Assembly: GCA_009741485.1 (NCBI GenBank)
Contig: CM019236.1
Span: 51,534,361-51,598,360 of the forward strand
Direction of reading: 5' to 3'
Length of the DNA: 64,000 nt
Source of the DNA: Malurus cyaneus samueli
Taxonomy: Eukaryota > Chordata > Aves > Passeriformes > Maluridae
Under the pieces are notes generated by a model. That model searched no databases and was not told where the DNA came from. It was given only the letters and a program-made list of their open reading frames with translations. Of the stretch, positions 47,501 through 58,200 are shown in pieces. Position numbers and translations under genes: made by a program. Numbering within the stretch: position 1 is the stretch's first letter; each line of letters begins with the position of its first letter.

Positions 47501-50500
47501 TTGACGTGGGTCTCCTGGGATGCCTGGCAACTTACCTGGGTGCTGATGTTCTGCACACGAGAAATCTCTGTCGGGGAGATCTCTCAGCTCCTTCTCATTT
47601 TTGTCATGGCCAGGTAGAAGTGTGCTGCTGAGGTTCCCTTCCATGTGGGAGAATGGCAGTGCTTGGTCCTGCTTGGCCAAGGGAGATCCCACAGGAAGGC
47701 TGTGTGCCCAGTCCTGCTGTGCTGCTGGCCTCTGCCTGGGCTGCTGGATTCCAGTGGAGACTCCGCCATGGACTCGGACAGGGATATAACTCCTGTACCT
47801 GTGGGTCTCCCGGAGTACACATCAACTTACCTGCGTCTGGTGTTCAGCGCACGAGAAATCTCTGTTCCGGAGATCATTCAGCTCCTCATTTTTGTCATGG
47901 CCAGGCAGAGGTGTGCTGCTGAGGTTCTCTTCCATGTGGGACAATGGCAGTTCTGTGTCCTGCTTGCCCATGGGAGCTGCCACAGGCAGGCTGTGTGCCC
48001 GGTCCTCCTGGGCTGCTGGCCTCTGCCTGGGCTGCTGGATTCCAGTGGAGACCCCGCCATGGACTTGTACGGAAATACAACTCCTGTACTTGACGTGGGT
48101 CTCCTGGGACATGCAGCAAACTACCTGAGTGCTGATGTTCAGCACATGAGAAGGGCTTGTCTGGGAGATGTAACTCAGATCTTTCTCATTTTTTTCATGG
48201 CCTGGCAGAGGTGTGCTGCTGAGGTTCTCTTCCATGTGGGACAATGGCAGTTCTGTGTCCTGCTTGCCCATGGCAGCTGCCATAGCTAGGCTGTGTGCCT
48301 GGCCCTGCTGGGCTGCTGGACTCTGGCTGGTCCTCTGGATCCCAGTGGAGACCCCGCCATGGACTTGTACAGGGATATGACTGCTATACTTGATGTGGGT
48401 CTCCTGGGATATGCAGCAAACTACCTGGCACCTGAGAAGGCTTCGTTTGGGAGACGACACTCAGATCCTTCTCTTTTTTGTCAGGGTCAGGCAGAGGTGT
48501 GCTGCTGAGGCTCTCTTCCATATGGGACCATGGCAGTGCTGGGTCCTGCTTGCCCATGGGACTGCCACAGGCGGGCTGTGTTCCCGGTCCTGCTGTGCTG
48601 CTGGCCTCTGCCTGGGCTGCTGGATTCCAGTGGAGACCCCGCCATGGACTCGTACAGGGATATGACTCCTGCACCTCTGGGCCTCCCGGAAAGCAAACAA
48701 CTGAGCTGGGTCTGATGTTCAGCGAACGAGAAATCTCTGTCCGGGAGATCACTCAGCTCCTCATTTTTGTCAGGGCCAGGCAGAGGTGTGCTGCTGAGTT
48801 TCTCTTCCATGTGGGACAATGGCAGTGCTTGGTCCTGGTTGTCCATGGGACTGCCACAGGCAGACTGTGTGCCCGGTCCTGATGGACTGCTGGCTTCTGG
48901 CTCGTCCTCTGGATCCCAGTGGAGACCATGCCATGGACTTGTGTTAGGGATACCACTCCTGTACTTGATGTGGGTCTCCCGGAATGAACATCAACTTACC
49001 TGGGTGCGGGTGTCCAGAAATCTCTGTCCAGGACATCACTCAGATCATTCTCATTTTTGTCATGGCCAGGCAGAGGTGTGCTGCTGAGGTTCTCTTCCAT
49101 GTGGGGCAATTGCATGGATGGGTCCTGCTTGCCCATGGGAGCTGCCATAGATAGGCTTTGTGCCCGGTCCTGGTGGGCTGCTTGCCTCTGCCTGGGCTGC
49201 TGGATTCCAGTGGAGACCCCGCCATGGACTTGTACAGAAATACAACTCCTGTACTTGATGTGGGTCTCCTGGGACATGCAGCAAACTACCTGGGTGCTGG
49301 TGTTCAGCACATGAGAAGTCTCTGTCTGGGAGATGACACTCAGCTCTTCCTCATTCTTGTCATGGCCAGGCACATGTGTGCTGCTGAGGTTTTCTTCGAT
49401 GTGGGACCATGGCAGTGCTGGGTCCTGCTTTCCCATGGCCGCTGCCATAGATAGGCTGTGTTCCCGGTCCTTCTGGGCTGCTGGACTCTGACTGGGCTGC
49501 TGGATTCCAGTGGAGACCTAGCCATGGACTCGTACAGGGATACAACTCCTGTACTTAATGTGAGCCCCTGACGGTGCACGGTAACTTACCTGGGTGCTGA
49601 TGTTCAGCACCTGAGAAGGCTTTGTCTGGGAGATCAGTGAGATCACTCTCATTTTTGTCAGGACCAAGCAGAGGTGTGCTGCTGAGGTTTTCTTCCATGT
49701 GGGACAATGGCAGTGATGGGTCCTGGTTGCCCATGGGAGCTGCCACAGGCAGGCTGTGTGCCAGGTCCTGCTGGGCTGCTGGCCTCTGGCTGGGCCTCAG
49801 GATCCCAGTGGAGACCCCGCCATGGATTCATACAGGGATACGACTCCGGCACTTAATGTGAGTCTCCTGGGACATGCAGCAAACTACCTGGCTGCTGGTA
49901 TCTATCATGTGAGAAGGCTCTGTCTGGGAGATGACTCTCAGATCCTTCTTGTTCTTCTCAGAGCCAGGTAGAAGCCTGCTGTTCATATTCTCTTCCATGT
50001 GGGACAATGGCTGTGTTGAGTCCTGGTTGCCCATGGGAGCTGGCACAGGCAGGCTGTGTGCCCGGCCCTGCTGGGCTGTTGGCCTCTGGGTCCCACTGGT
50101 GACCAGGCAGGAGACTCTTGCAGGCATACAGCTCCTGTACTTGAGGTGGGTCTCCTGGGATGCCTGGCAACTTACCTGGGTGCTGGTGTTCAGCACGTGA
50201 CAAGGCTCTGTCTGGGAGATGACACTCAGCTCCTTTTCATTCTTGTCAGGGCCCTTCCCATGTGTGCTGCTGATGCTCTCCTCCATGTGTGGTGATGGCA
50301 GTTCTGAGTCCTGCTGGGGTTGGGAATTTGGGGAATCAGGGTTCACCTTCCTCCATTGGCATTGGTGCCTTGCTCATCTGCACAGCTCCCCAGGGAGCTG
50401 CTTCCTCGCAGGAGAGCAGAGCGGCTGTGCTGGGAGGAGATAGATACGTGTATGTCAGGGCAGTGACATCCAGCGGTGTCACAATGGTCTGGGTGCTGAT

Positions 50501-50774
50501 GCAGCCCCGCATCACAATGGCCCTTGGAATGCACCTCCTTTCCGAGGAGCTACACCCACCACCGGGAATTGTCTGCACCTGCAGGAGACCGTCCTTCCAC
50601 TTCTGACCTTGTAGCCATGCTGTGCCCAGAGCCCTGTGAGCCTCTGAACACAGACACACACGACATTGTGATCTCCAGATTAGAGAGCCCTGGCATTGAA
50701 GACCAGGCCATTTGGTGCATGTGGCGTTGTGATGGTGGATGCAGATAGATAGACGCTGTGGTCAGTGGCTCCAT
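41504..50774 (-). CDS. Unrecognised repeat-protein gene candidate built on array 1
   Basis: No known family was recognised. Read right to left: a possible first exon opens MEPLTTASIYLHPPSQ at 50774 and stays open to about 50550; next, around 50450, an acceptor-like CTATCTCCTCCCAG precedes the frame LLSCEEAAPWGAVQMSKAP; then about 26 repeats each carry HMEENLSSTPLPG and DKNEKDLSVISQTE. The last, diverged repeat (about 42.53-42.75 kb) reads QMRPNLPSTSLSVP in the same register. After it comes a non-repetitive tail with SQWEYYVTWDIWDEFLG at about 42.2 kb, and a frame ending RTAVESAKES at stop 41504. Composition is rich in S, T, P, Q, H and E, with no signal peptide or membrane segment seen. The frame shifts in many units, so either indel errors or a multi-exon structure must be invoked. 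Coding status is inference only. Confidence 0.35.
42490..50320 (-). repeat. Tandem array 1: about 26 direct repeats of about 295 bp
   Basis: Plus-strand landmarks recur in every unit: GGCAGAGGTGTGCTGCTGAGG, TCTTCCATGTGGGAC, GGCTGTGTGCCCGGTCCTGC, GGAGACCCCGCCATGGACT and an ACTTACCTGGGTGCTG-like junction. Junctions fall near 42830, 43130, 43418, 43716, 44014, 44310, 44605, 44903, 45189, 45482, 45774, 46074, 46354, 46650, 46950, 47234, 47530, 47826, 48117, 48418, 48706, 48994, 49286, 49582, 49884 and 50169 (spacing about 280-304). Units differ by substitutions and fall into recurring subtypes, so the array is old and partly homogenised. On the minus strand each unit has about 135 bp of conserved, coding-like sequence and about 160 bp of linker. 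Confidence 0.95.
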
Positions 50775-51660
50775 GTCCTGGGTGGGGGTGGGAGATGAAG
50801 GTCTGTCAGGATTCGGCCTTGGCCTGAGCCCTTTAAAGTCTTTCAATGACACAGAGAGTGGGACTGATCTGAAGAGGACAGGTGACCAGGCAAAGGAGGC
50901 AATCATGCAGAGGCACCTGCATGAAAGTGAGAAGTGAGATCGCAAGAAACCCAGTAAGGCTGAACAAATCAAGGTCTGGACCTGCACAGGGCAATTCAAG
51001 GACATGAGCTTGACGAGACTTTCCAGATTCAGCCCAACTGCAAACCCAGCAGCACAAACCACCAGAGCACATCTCTGGTTAGAGACCAGTTTAGGAAAAA
51101 TGCTTGGGATGAACCTTTCCAAGCAAAAGGGTCCCACTGCTTCAGGGGTTCGCACTCTCCTCCACGAAAAAAAGGAATTTTGATGGAAGTGAAAAAAAAT
51201 CTTATTTAACAAACGAAGTGCTTGCAGGGCACGGGAAAAAAAAATGTTAACTGATATTAAAATGATCTCCGCAAGAAAGTGGTGGATTTTTAGAGTCCCT
51301 TCTTTCCCTGGCTAGCTTCTCTAGGTCAGGACTTGGGATGTGGTGCCCAGCCTCCCACTGCCGCACTCCCCGTAATGAGTCTGGTTCTTGGACTCAAAGC
51401 TAACCAAACATTCAGAAGAAGCACAAAGAGTTGAAGATTGTTTTTGCATCCCAGGAAAACACACGAAGAGAGAAACCAGTAGCTAAAAACAAGAATGTGT
51501 CTAGAGAACTCCTCTGTGCAGCGAACACACTGGGAGGAGTCCTTGAACAAAACCTCCCACTGGAGCTCCCCGGCTCCCACCCCTCCCTCCAGACCCAGTT
51601 TACATTTACAGGACCATTTCTGGGTATAAAGCAGATATAGGGGAATAAATGTTATCAAAA
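50330..51660 (-). repeat. Right flank of array 1, duplicated at 62530-63960
   Basis: Non-repetitive sequence with a clear counterpart beside array 2: shared words GAGATAGATACGTGT, GTGACATCCAGCGGTGTCAC, CAGATAGATAGACGCTGTGG and GTGCTTGCAGGGCACGGGAA. The two copies differ by substitutions and many small indels. This shows that the array was duplicated together with its upstream (minus sense) region. Confidence 0.85.
50990..51090 (-). mobile_element. Short CR1-like fragment in duplicated flank
   Basis: The CCAACTGCAAACCCAGCAGC region resembles the reverse complement of a CR1 3' end. It is clearer in the other copy at 63215-63330. Strongly decayed here. Confidence 0.4.
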
Positions 51661-54600
51661 ATCACTCAGGAGAGGTAGTAAATTATAATTCAAAATCATG
51701 TAAAAAAAATAAAAATAACTAAAGGAATACAGGTTGTCCTATATTTATCAAAGTTTGCAATATACGTTTTTCATCATTATAGAAAGAAATAAGACGAAAG
51801 GTGAGAAGTAATGCTCTCTAAACGATTGATTTTTTCTTCCAAATAGCAAAGTATTTATCTTCAAACTGTAATGCTGGAGTGAAATCCATCAATTTTTTTT
51901 CCTGTGGGGCAGTAAAATAATCCAGAAATTCATTCCCAAAAGACTAGAATGCCTAAAAGAAATTTGGGTCTGGTTAGAGTCTTATTAAGCGTGGTCAGTG
52001 TCAAACTTAAGAATGCTGATTTTAGTCCAAGCAAGCTGTTGTATCCTGAAATTTTAATGGATTTTAATTATGAGTCCGTTTTCCACCCCATTGTAATGGT
52101 TGACTAATTTTTTACTCTGCATTACTCATGTTAATATGAAGCTGACTCTGACAGTGAGTAAGCCCAAATGGACCTACAACAGCAGAGAATATGGTGCACC
52201 TCATAAGCTTCATATGACTTGCCTCTCTCAGGCACTATGAGTGCATAATTTTGACAAAGATCTTTTTTGAAATTACTAGAATGCTATGCATATTGATTTA
52301 TTGGGATAGGCATCAAGGTGGGCAGGGCCTCAGAATAACAGAAATGACACTGCAAGAGAAACAGATCCAAAGTAATATTTTTCGTCTTGTTCTGCAGTTT
52401 GTCTTGATGTAGATGAACTGCAATTTGGATCTAAGAAAAGTGTTTACATTAACAAGATGAATAAAAGCTTCTGTTCCGCTTTATTACTTACGAATATAAA
52501 AAGCAGTTATCTTTTCAAATGATGAGAGTTCATTCATAGAATAAGAATATATAGTTATTTGAATTTGGCAAACAAGTTTTTGTAAAAGATAAAGACAAAG
52601 CTTCACTTACCTCTTGCGTCCTACTTAATTCACTCACTTTTTGAACTATATTAATAACCAGCAATCAAACAAACTTTTAAAATGCAAATGAAATACTTAT
52701 TTGGTATTACTCCGGGTTGGAAAATGGATAGATAGAAGGATTTTAAAAGTATGGGCATGTCCCACCTAATTTTTGAGGCTTTGGATGTATAGTACATAAG
52801 AGTACCATTTCAGCTATCAGTGTTTGCTGCTGAAATATAGACCTGGGGATGTTATTTTAGCCTTTGCATTTTTTGGAAGCTTATTCTCCTCCCTTTCAGA
52901 GTGCCTGTTCTTAAGAGTTCAAACTTCCAAAAGTATCTTTAACATCCATGCAGTTACTTTTTCAAACATTCTATGTTGCAGATATGTTTCCTACACAAAA
53001 CCAAAAATACTTCAAACAAAACCACATACGTGAATTTAAGCATGAAAATTTTATTTCCAGAAAGAAACTGCAAAGGTTTTCTGCTTCTGCATTGACCTTT
53101 GCTTTTAAGATGTTTCACCATAAAATCTGCAGTACTTGACATTATTCAATGTTTATTCAATTAGGCTGAGCATTGCTCACTTGAACTTAGAGTTGTACTG
53201 TCTCCAAAATTTTGTGTTAACCACATGTACTTTCATTCAGATTGGGATCTAGAGTCATAGAATTTTTAAGCCCCCTTACTAATAAATGTTTCATTAATAT
53301 TTAGAGTTACAGTGACACAAAAATTACTTTGACTAAATACTATAAATGGAACTGTTTATTCATTCAGCAGTTTCTAAGCTGTTGAATCTCAGGGTTTGCC
53401 AAAAGATTCAAAACTGGATCATAATCAGTAGAATTTTCTTTTACTTTACTATTGTGAGGTCATAAGCTTGGATATAAGCCTTGTTCTTTAAAATGATGTC
53501 TTGTTATTTGAATGATAGATATAGAATATTTGAAATAACTTGGCAATGTCATTTTATTAACTAATTTGAAGTATGCTTGCTTGTATCTGCACCTGATGCA
53601 AAAATATGTTCAATTTTTCTAGGAATTAACTCTTGAAGGCAAAGAATTCTTTTGCTGATCTTCTCTGATTGAGAATAGTTACCAAAACAATGAAAAGGAT
53701 GCTATTATTTTATTTGTACTCCTAGAAAAGTACATAAGAGACAATAATTCACAATTTGGAATACATCTGAAATTTCAAGAAATGAATAGAAATCAAGCAA
53801 AGAAGTTAAAGAAGAGCATTGAGAAGAAGTAATCCCACTGAGATTGAAGCCAATATAAAGAATAAGACCAAAGGATCCCAGAGTGGCTGGGTAAAAAGTA
53901 TGGCAGATCCCAGCTCTCCAAAAACTCACTATCATGACAGAAAGAAAATCTGTATCTGTAAAGTGAACAGTTGTATTTTGTTTACTTGTCTTTTTTCTTT
54001 ACCACTTAACCACTCGCATTTCTAGTAGAAAATGTTGTTGACATTCATAGACACATATCTTCAAAGTGCCACCAGTTTTGGTTCGTAGAATATGAAAATT
54101 CCTAAGTTAAAATATTGTTTATAATTGCATTAAACTTTTTTAAATAAAATTGTTAGATAAAGAAGTTACTGGAAGCTTACTTTTTCTGATATTTTACGGA
54201 GATAAATTTATAGCTCATTAATTACTTCAAGAGGTATCAAAAATGTTAATCCTCTTAAAAAAAAATTCCCACGTTTTGGCTATTAATGACTGAATATAAT
54301 AGGAATTACTAGATGTGGCATCATTTATTATTGAGTGTTTTGCTCAGGATAAATTATCTAATGGAGCTCTTGTATGTAGGATTTACATTATTTGATAACT
54401 AGAATGATGCAAACAAGCATCCTCATTTTCTAAATGCCACTTAATTGGGAAATTTTTTTTAAATTGACAAGAAATAAACTGATAATTTTATTTCTCCTGT
54501 AATCTAGACCATGACAATTATTTGCAATATGCAAATATTGTTTTAACAAATAGGAGCCAAAGTCATTTCGTCAATCCCTCTCTCAAATTTATCTGGTTCA

Positions 54601-55231
54601 AATTTGTGACTGTCACCTTTGAACTCGCCAGAATTAAGCCTACGAATAGTTGAAATACACTTCTATTGCATGGCAGCTTCTGGTACAAACAGAACCATCA
54701 AACCAGATGGAAGACTCCCATAAAAATAAATACTATTCTGCTGCTGTGCTGCACTATTTAGGGATTCTGCCTTTAATCCCACTGTGGAGCATTTAATGGC
54801 CAGCCGGCAAAAGATATCATAATCCCTAAAGTGAGAAATCAAGATTTTTAATTTAGAGCTTCGTGGGAACATGTCACAAAGAAATCCCTGATCTGTATGC
54901 AGTAGTGTGACGAGCACGTGGCAGGACTTTCGGCAGTGGAGCCAGATATTGCTGTCCACACCCAGCAGAACAAGGCTACTTTCTACTCCAGTGATTTCTA
55001 CTAATCCACTGGATAACAACAGAAATGCCCCAGAACAGGTCAGATTTTCCATGGGGTGAAAATGCCGCATCCCTCCACCTAGATTATTTATTGCTTCCGC
55101 GAGGAGTTAAACGGTGGTGTAAATCAGCTGTTGTCTGCTGACAAAGGCAATAGGTCCTGTCTGCTCTGTCATTTACTAGCAATACATAATCTCCTTGCTC
55201 TCTGGTTGTTGGACTGGACCTCATATTTGGC
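51660..55231. other. AT-rich spacer between the two arrays
   Basis: About 3.6 kb of AT-rich, non-repetitive DNA, in strong contrast to the GC-rich arrays on both sides. No exon with recognisable family, RNA gene or known repeat was seen. One longer minus-strand open frame (54663-55070, 135 codons) is listed separately. Confidence 0.5.
54663..55070 (-). other. 135-codon open frame, no family recognised
   Basis: Runs from ATG (MRHFHPMENLTCSG) to a stop after VPEAAMQ, in locally balanced composition. Includes LLLSSGLVEITG and SLVLLGVDSNIWLH hydrophobic stretches. It is longer than most chance frames in AT-rich DNA, but there is no splice, promoter or homology evidence. Could be an old retrocopy exon or chance. 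Confidence 0.15.
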
Positions 55232-55256
55232 NNNNNNNNNNNNNNNNNNNNNNNNN
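55232..55256. other. Assembly gap of exactly 25 N at the edge of array 2
   Basis: Fixed-length N run marking an unresolved join. The sequence to its right begins in mid-repeat and is rich in single-base deletions, while that to its left is unique AT-rich spacer. Confidence 0.99.
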
Positions 55257-58200
55257 CTGTTGTGCCCAGTCCTCTGTGCTGCTGGCCTCTGCCTGGGCTG
55301 CTGGATTCCAGTGGAGACTCCGCCATGGACTCGGACAGGGATATAACTCCTGTATACTGTGGGTCTCCCGGAGTACACATCAACTTACCTGCGTCTGGTG
55401 TTCAGCGCACGAGAAATCTCTGTTCCGGAGATCATTCAGCTCCTCATTTTTGTCATGGCCAGGCAGAGGTGTGCTGCTGAGGTTCTCTTCCATGTGGGAC
55501 AATGGCAGTTCTGTGTCCTGCTTGCCCATGGGAGCTGCCACAGGCAGGTGTGGTGCCCGGTCCTCCTGGGCTGCTGCCTCTGCCTGGGCTGCTGGATTCC
55601 AGTGGAGACCCCGCCATTGGACTACGGAAATACAACTCTGTACTTGACGTGGTCTCCTGGGACATGCAGCAAACTACCTGAGTGCTGATGTTCAGCACAT
55701 GAGAAGGGCTTGTCTGGGAGATGTAACTCAGATCTTTCTCATTTTTTTCATGGCCTGGCAGAGGTGTGCTGCTGAGGTTCTCTTCCATGTGGGACAATGG
55801 CAGTTCTGTGTCCTGCTTGCCCATGGCAGCTGCCATAGCTAGGCTGTGTGCCTGGCCCTGTCTGGGCTGCTGTGACTCGGCTGGTCCTCTGATCCAGTGG
55901 AGACCCCGCCATGACTTGTACAGGGATATGACTGCTATACTTGATGTGGGTCTCCTGGGATATGCAGCAAACTACCTGGCACCTGAGAAGGCTCGTTTGG
56001 GAGACGACACTCAGATCCTTCTCTTTTTTGTCAGGTCAGGCAGAGGTGTGCTGCTGAGGCTCTCTTCCATATGGGACCATGGCAGTGCTGGGTCCTGCTT
56101 GCCCATGGGACTGCCACAGGCGGGCTGTGTTCCCTCCTGCTGTGCTGCTGGCCTCTGCCTGGGCTGCTGGATTCCAGTGGAGACCCGCCATGGACTCGTA
56201 CAGGGATATGACTCCTGCACCTCTGGGCCTCCGGAAAGCAAACAACTGAGCTGGGTCTGATGTTCAGCGAAGAGAAATCTCTGTCCGGGAGATCACTCAG
56301 CTCTCTTTTTGTCAGGGCCAGGCAGAGGTGTGCTGCTGAGTTTCTCTTCCATGTGGGACAATGCAGTGCTTGGTCCTGGTTGTCCATGGGACTGCCACAG
56401 GCAGACTGTGTGCCCGGTCCTGATGGACTGCTGGCTTCTGGCTCGTCCTCTGGATCCCAGTGGAGACCATGCCATGGACTTGTGTTAGGGATACCACTCC
56501 TGTACTTGATGTGGGTCTCCCGGATGAACATCAACTTACCTGGGTGCGGGTGTCCAGAAATCTCTGTCCAGGACATCACTCAGACATTCTCATTTTTGTC
56601 ATGGCCAGGCGAGGTGTGCTGCTGAGGTTCTCTTCCATGTGGGGCAATTGCATGGATGGGTCCTGTGCCATGGGAGCTGCCATAGATAGGCTTTGTGCCC
56701 GGTCCTGGTGGGCTGCTTGCCTCTGCCTGGGCTGCTGGATTCCAGTGGAGACCCCGCCATGGACTTTTACAGGAAATACAACTCCTGTACTTGATGTGGG
56801 TCTCCTGGGACATGCAGCAAACTACCTGGGTGCTGGTGTTCAGCACATGAGAAGTCTCTGTCTGGAGATGACACTCAGCTCTTCCTCATTCTGTCATGGC
56901 CAGGCACATGTGTTGCTGCGAGGTTTCTTCGATGTGGGACCATGGCAGTGCTGGGTCCTGCTTTCCCATGGCCCTGCCATAGATAGGCTGTGTTCCCGGT
57001 CCTTCTGGGCTGCTGGACTCTGACTGGGCTGCTGGATTCCAGTGGAGACTAGCCATGACTCGTACAGGGATACAACTCCTGTACTTAATGTGAGCCCCTG
57101 ACGGTGCACGGTAACTTACCTGGGTGCTATGTTCAGCACCTGAGAAGGCTTTGTCTGGAGATCAGAATCACTCTCATTTTGTCAGGACCAAGCAGAGTGT
57201 GCTGCTGAGGTTCTTTCCATGTGGGACAATGGCAGTGATGGGTCTTAATTGTCCCATGGGAGCTGCCACAGCAAGCTGTGTGCCAGGTCCTGCTGGACTG
57301 CTGGCTTATGGATGGGCTTCTGGATCCCAGTGGAGACCCCGCCATGGACTTGTAGAGAAATACAACTCCTGTACTTGCTGTGCGTCTCCTGGGACATGCA
57401 GCGAACTACCTGGGTGCTGGTGTTCAGCACATGAGAAGTCTCTGTCTGAGAGATGACCCTCAGATCCTGCTATTCTTGTCAGGGCAGGCAGAGGTGTGCT
57501 ACTGAGGTTCTCTTCCATGTGGGGGTCAGGCAGGCTGGGTCCTGTTGCCCATGGAGCTGCCACAGGCACGCTGTGTGCCCAGTTCTCTGGGCTGCTGGCC
57601 TCTGCTGGGCTGTGCTGGATTCCAGTGGAGACTCCGCCATGGACTCGTACAGGGATACACTCCTTTCTCTGTGAGTCTCCCGGAGTGCACATCAACTTAC
57701 CTGCGTGCTGTGTGTTCAGCACCTGAGAAGTCTCTGTTTAGGAGATCACTCAGATCTTTTCTCATTTCTGTCAGGGCCAGGCAGAGGTGTGCTGCTTAGG
57801 TTTCTTCCATGTGGGGCAATGGCAGTTCTGGGTCGTGCTTGCCCATGGGGTCTGCCAAAGAGCGCGTGTGCCAGGTCCTGCTGGATGTTGGTCTCTGGAT
57901 GGCCTTCTGGATCCCAGTGGAGCCAGGCAGGAGGACTCTGCAGGCATACAGCTCCTGTACTTGACATGGTCTTCCGGATGCCTGTCAACTTACCTCGTGC
58001 TGATGTTCTGCACATGAGAAATCTCAGTCGGGGACATCTCTCAGCTCCTTCTCATTTTTGTCATGGCCAGGTAGAAGTGTGCTGCTGAGGTTCCCTTCCA
58101 TGTGGGAGAATGGCAGTGCTGGGTCCTGGTTGTCCATGGGACTGCCACAGGCAGGCTGTGTGCCTGGTCCTGCTGGGCTGCTGGACTCTGGATGGGCTTC

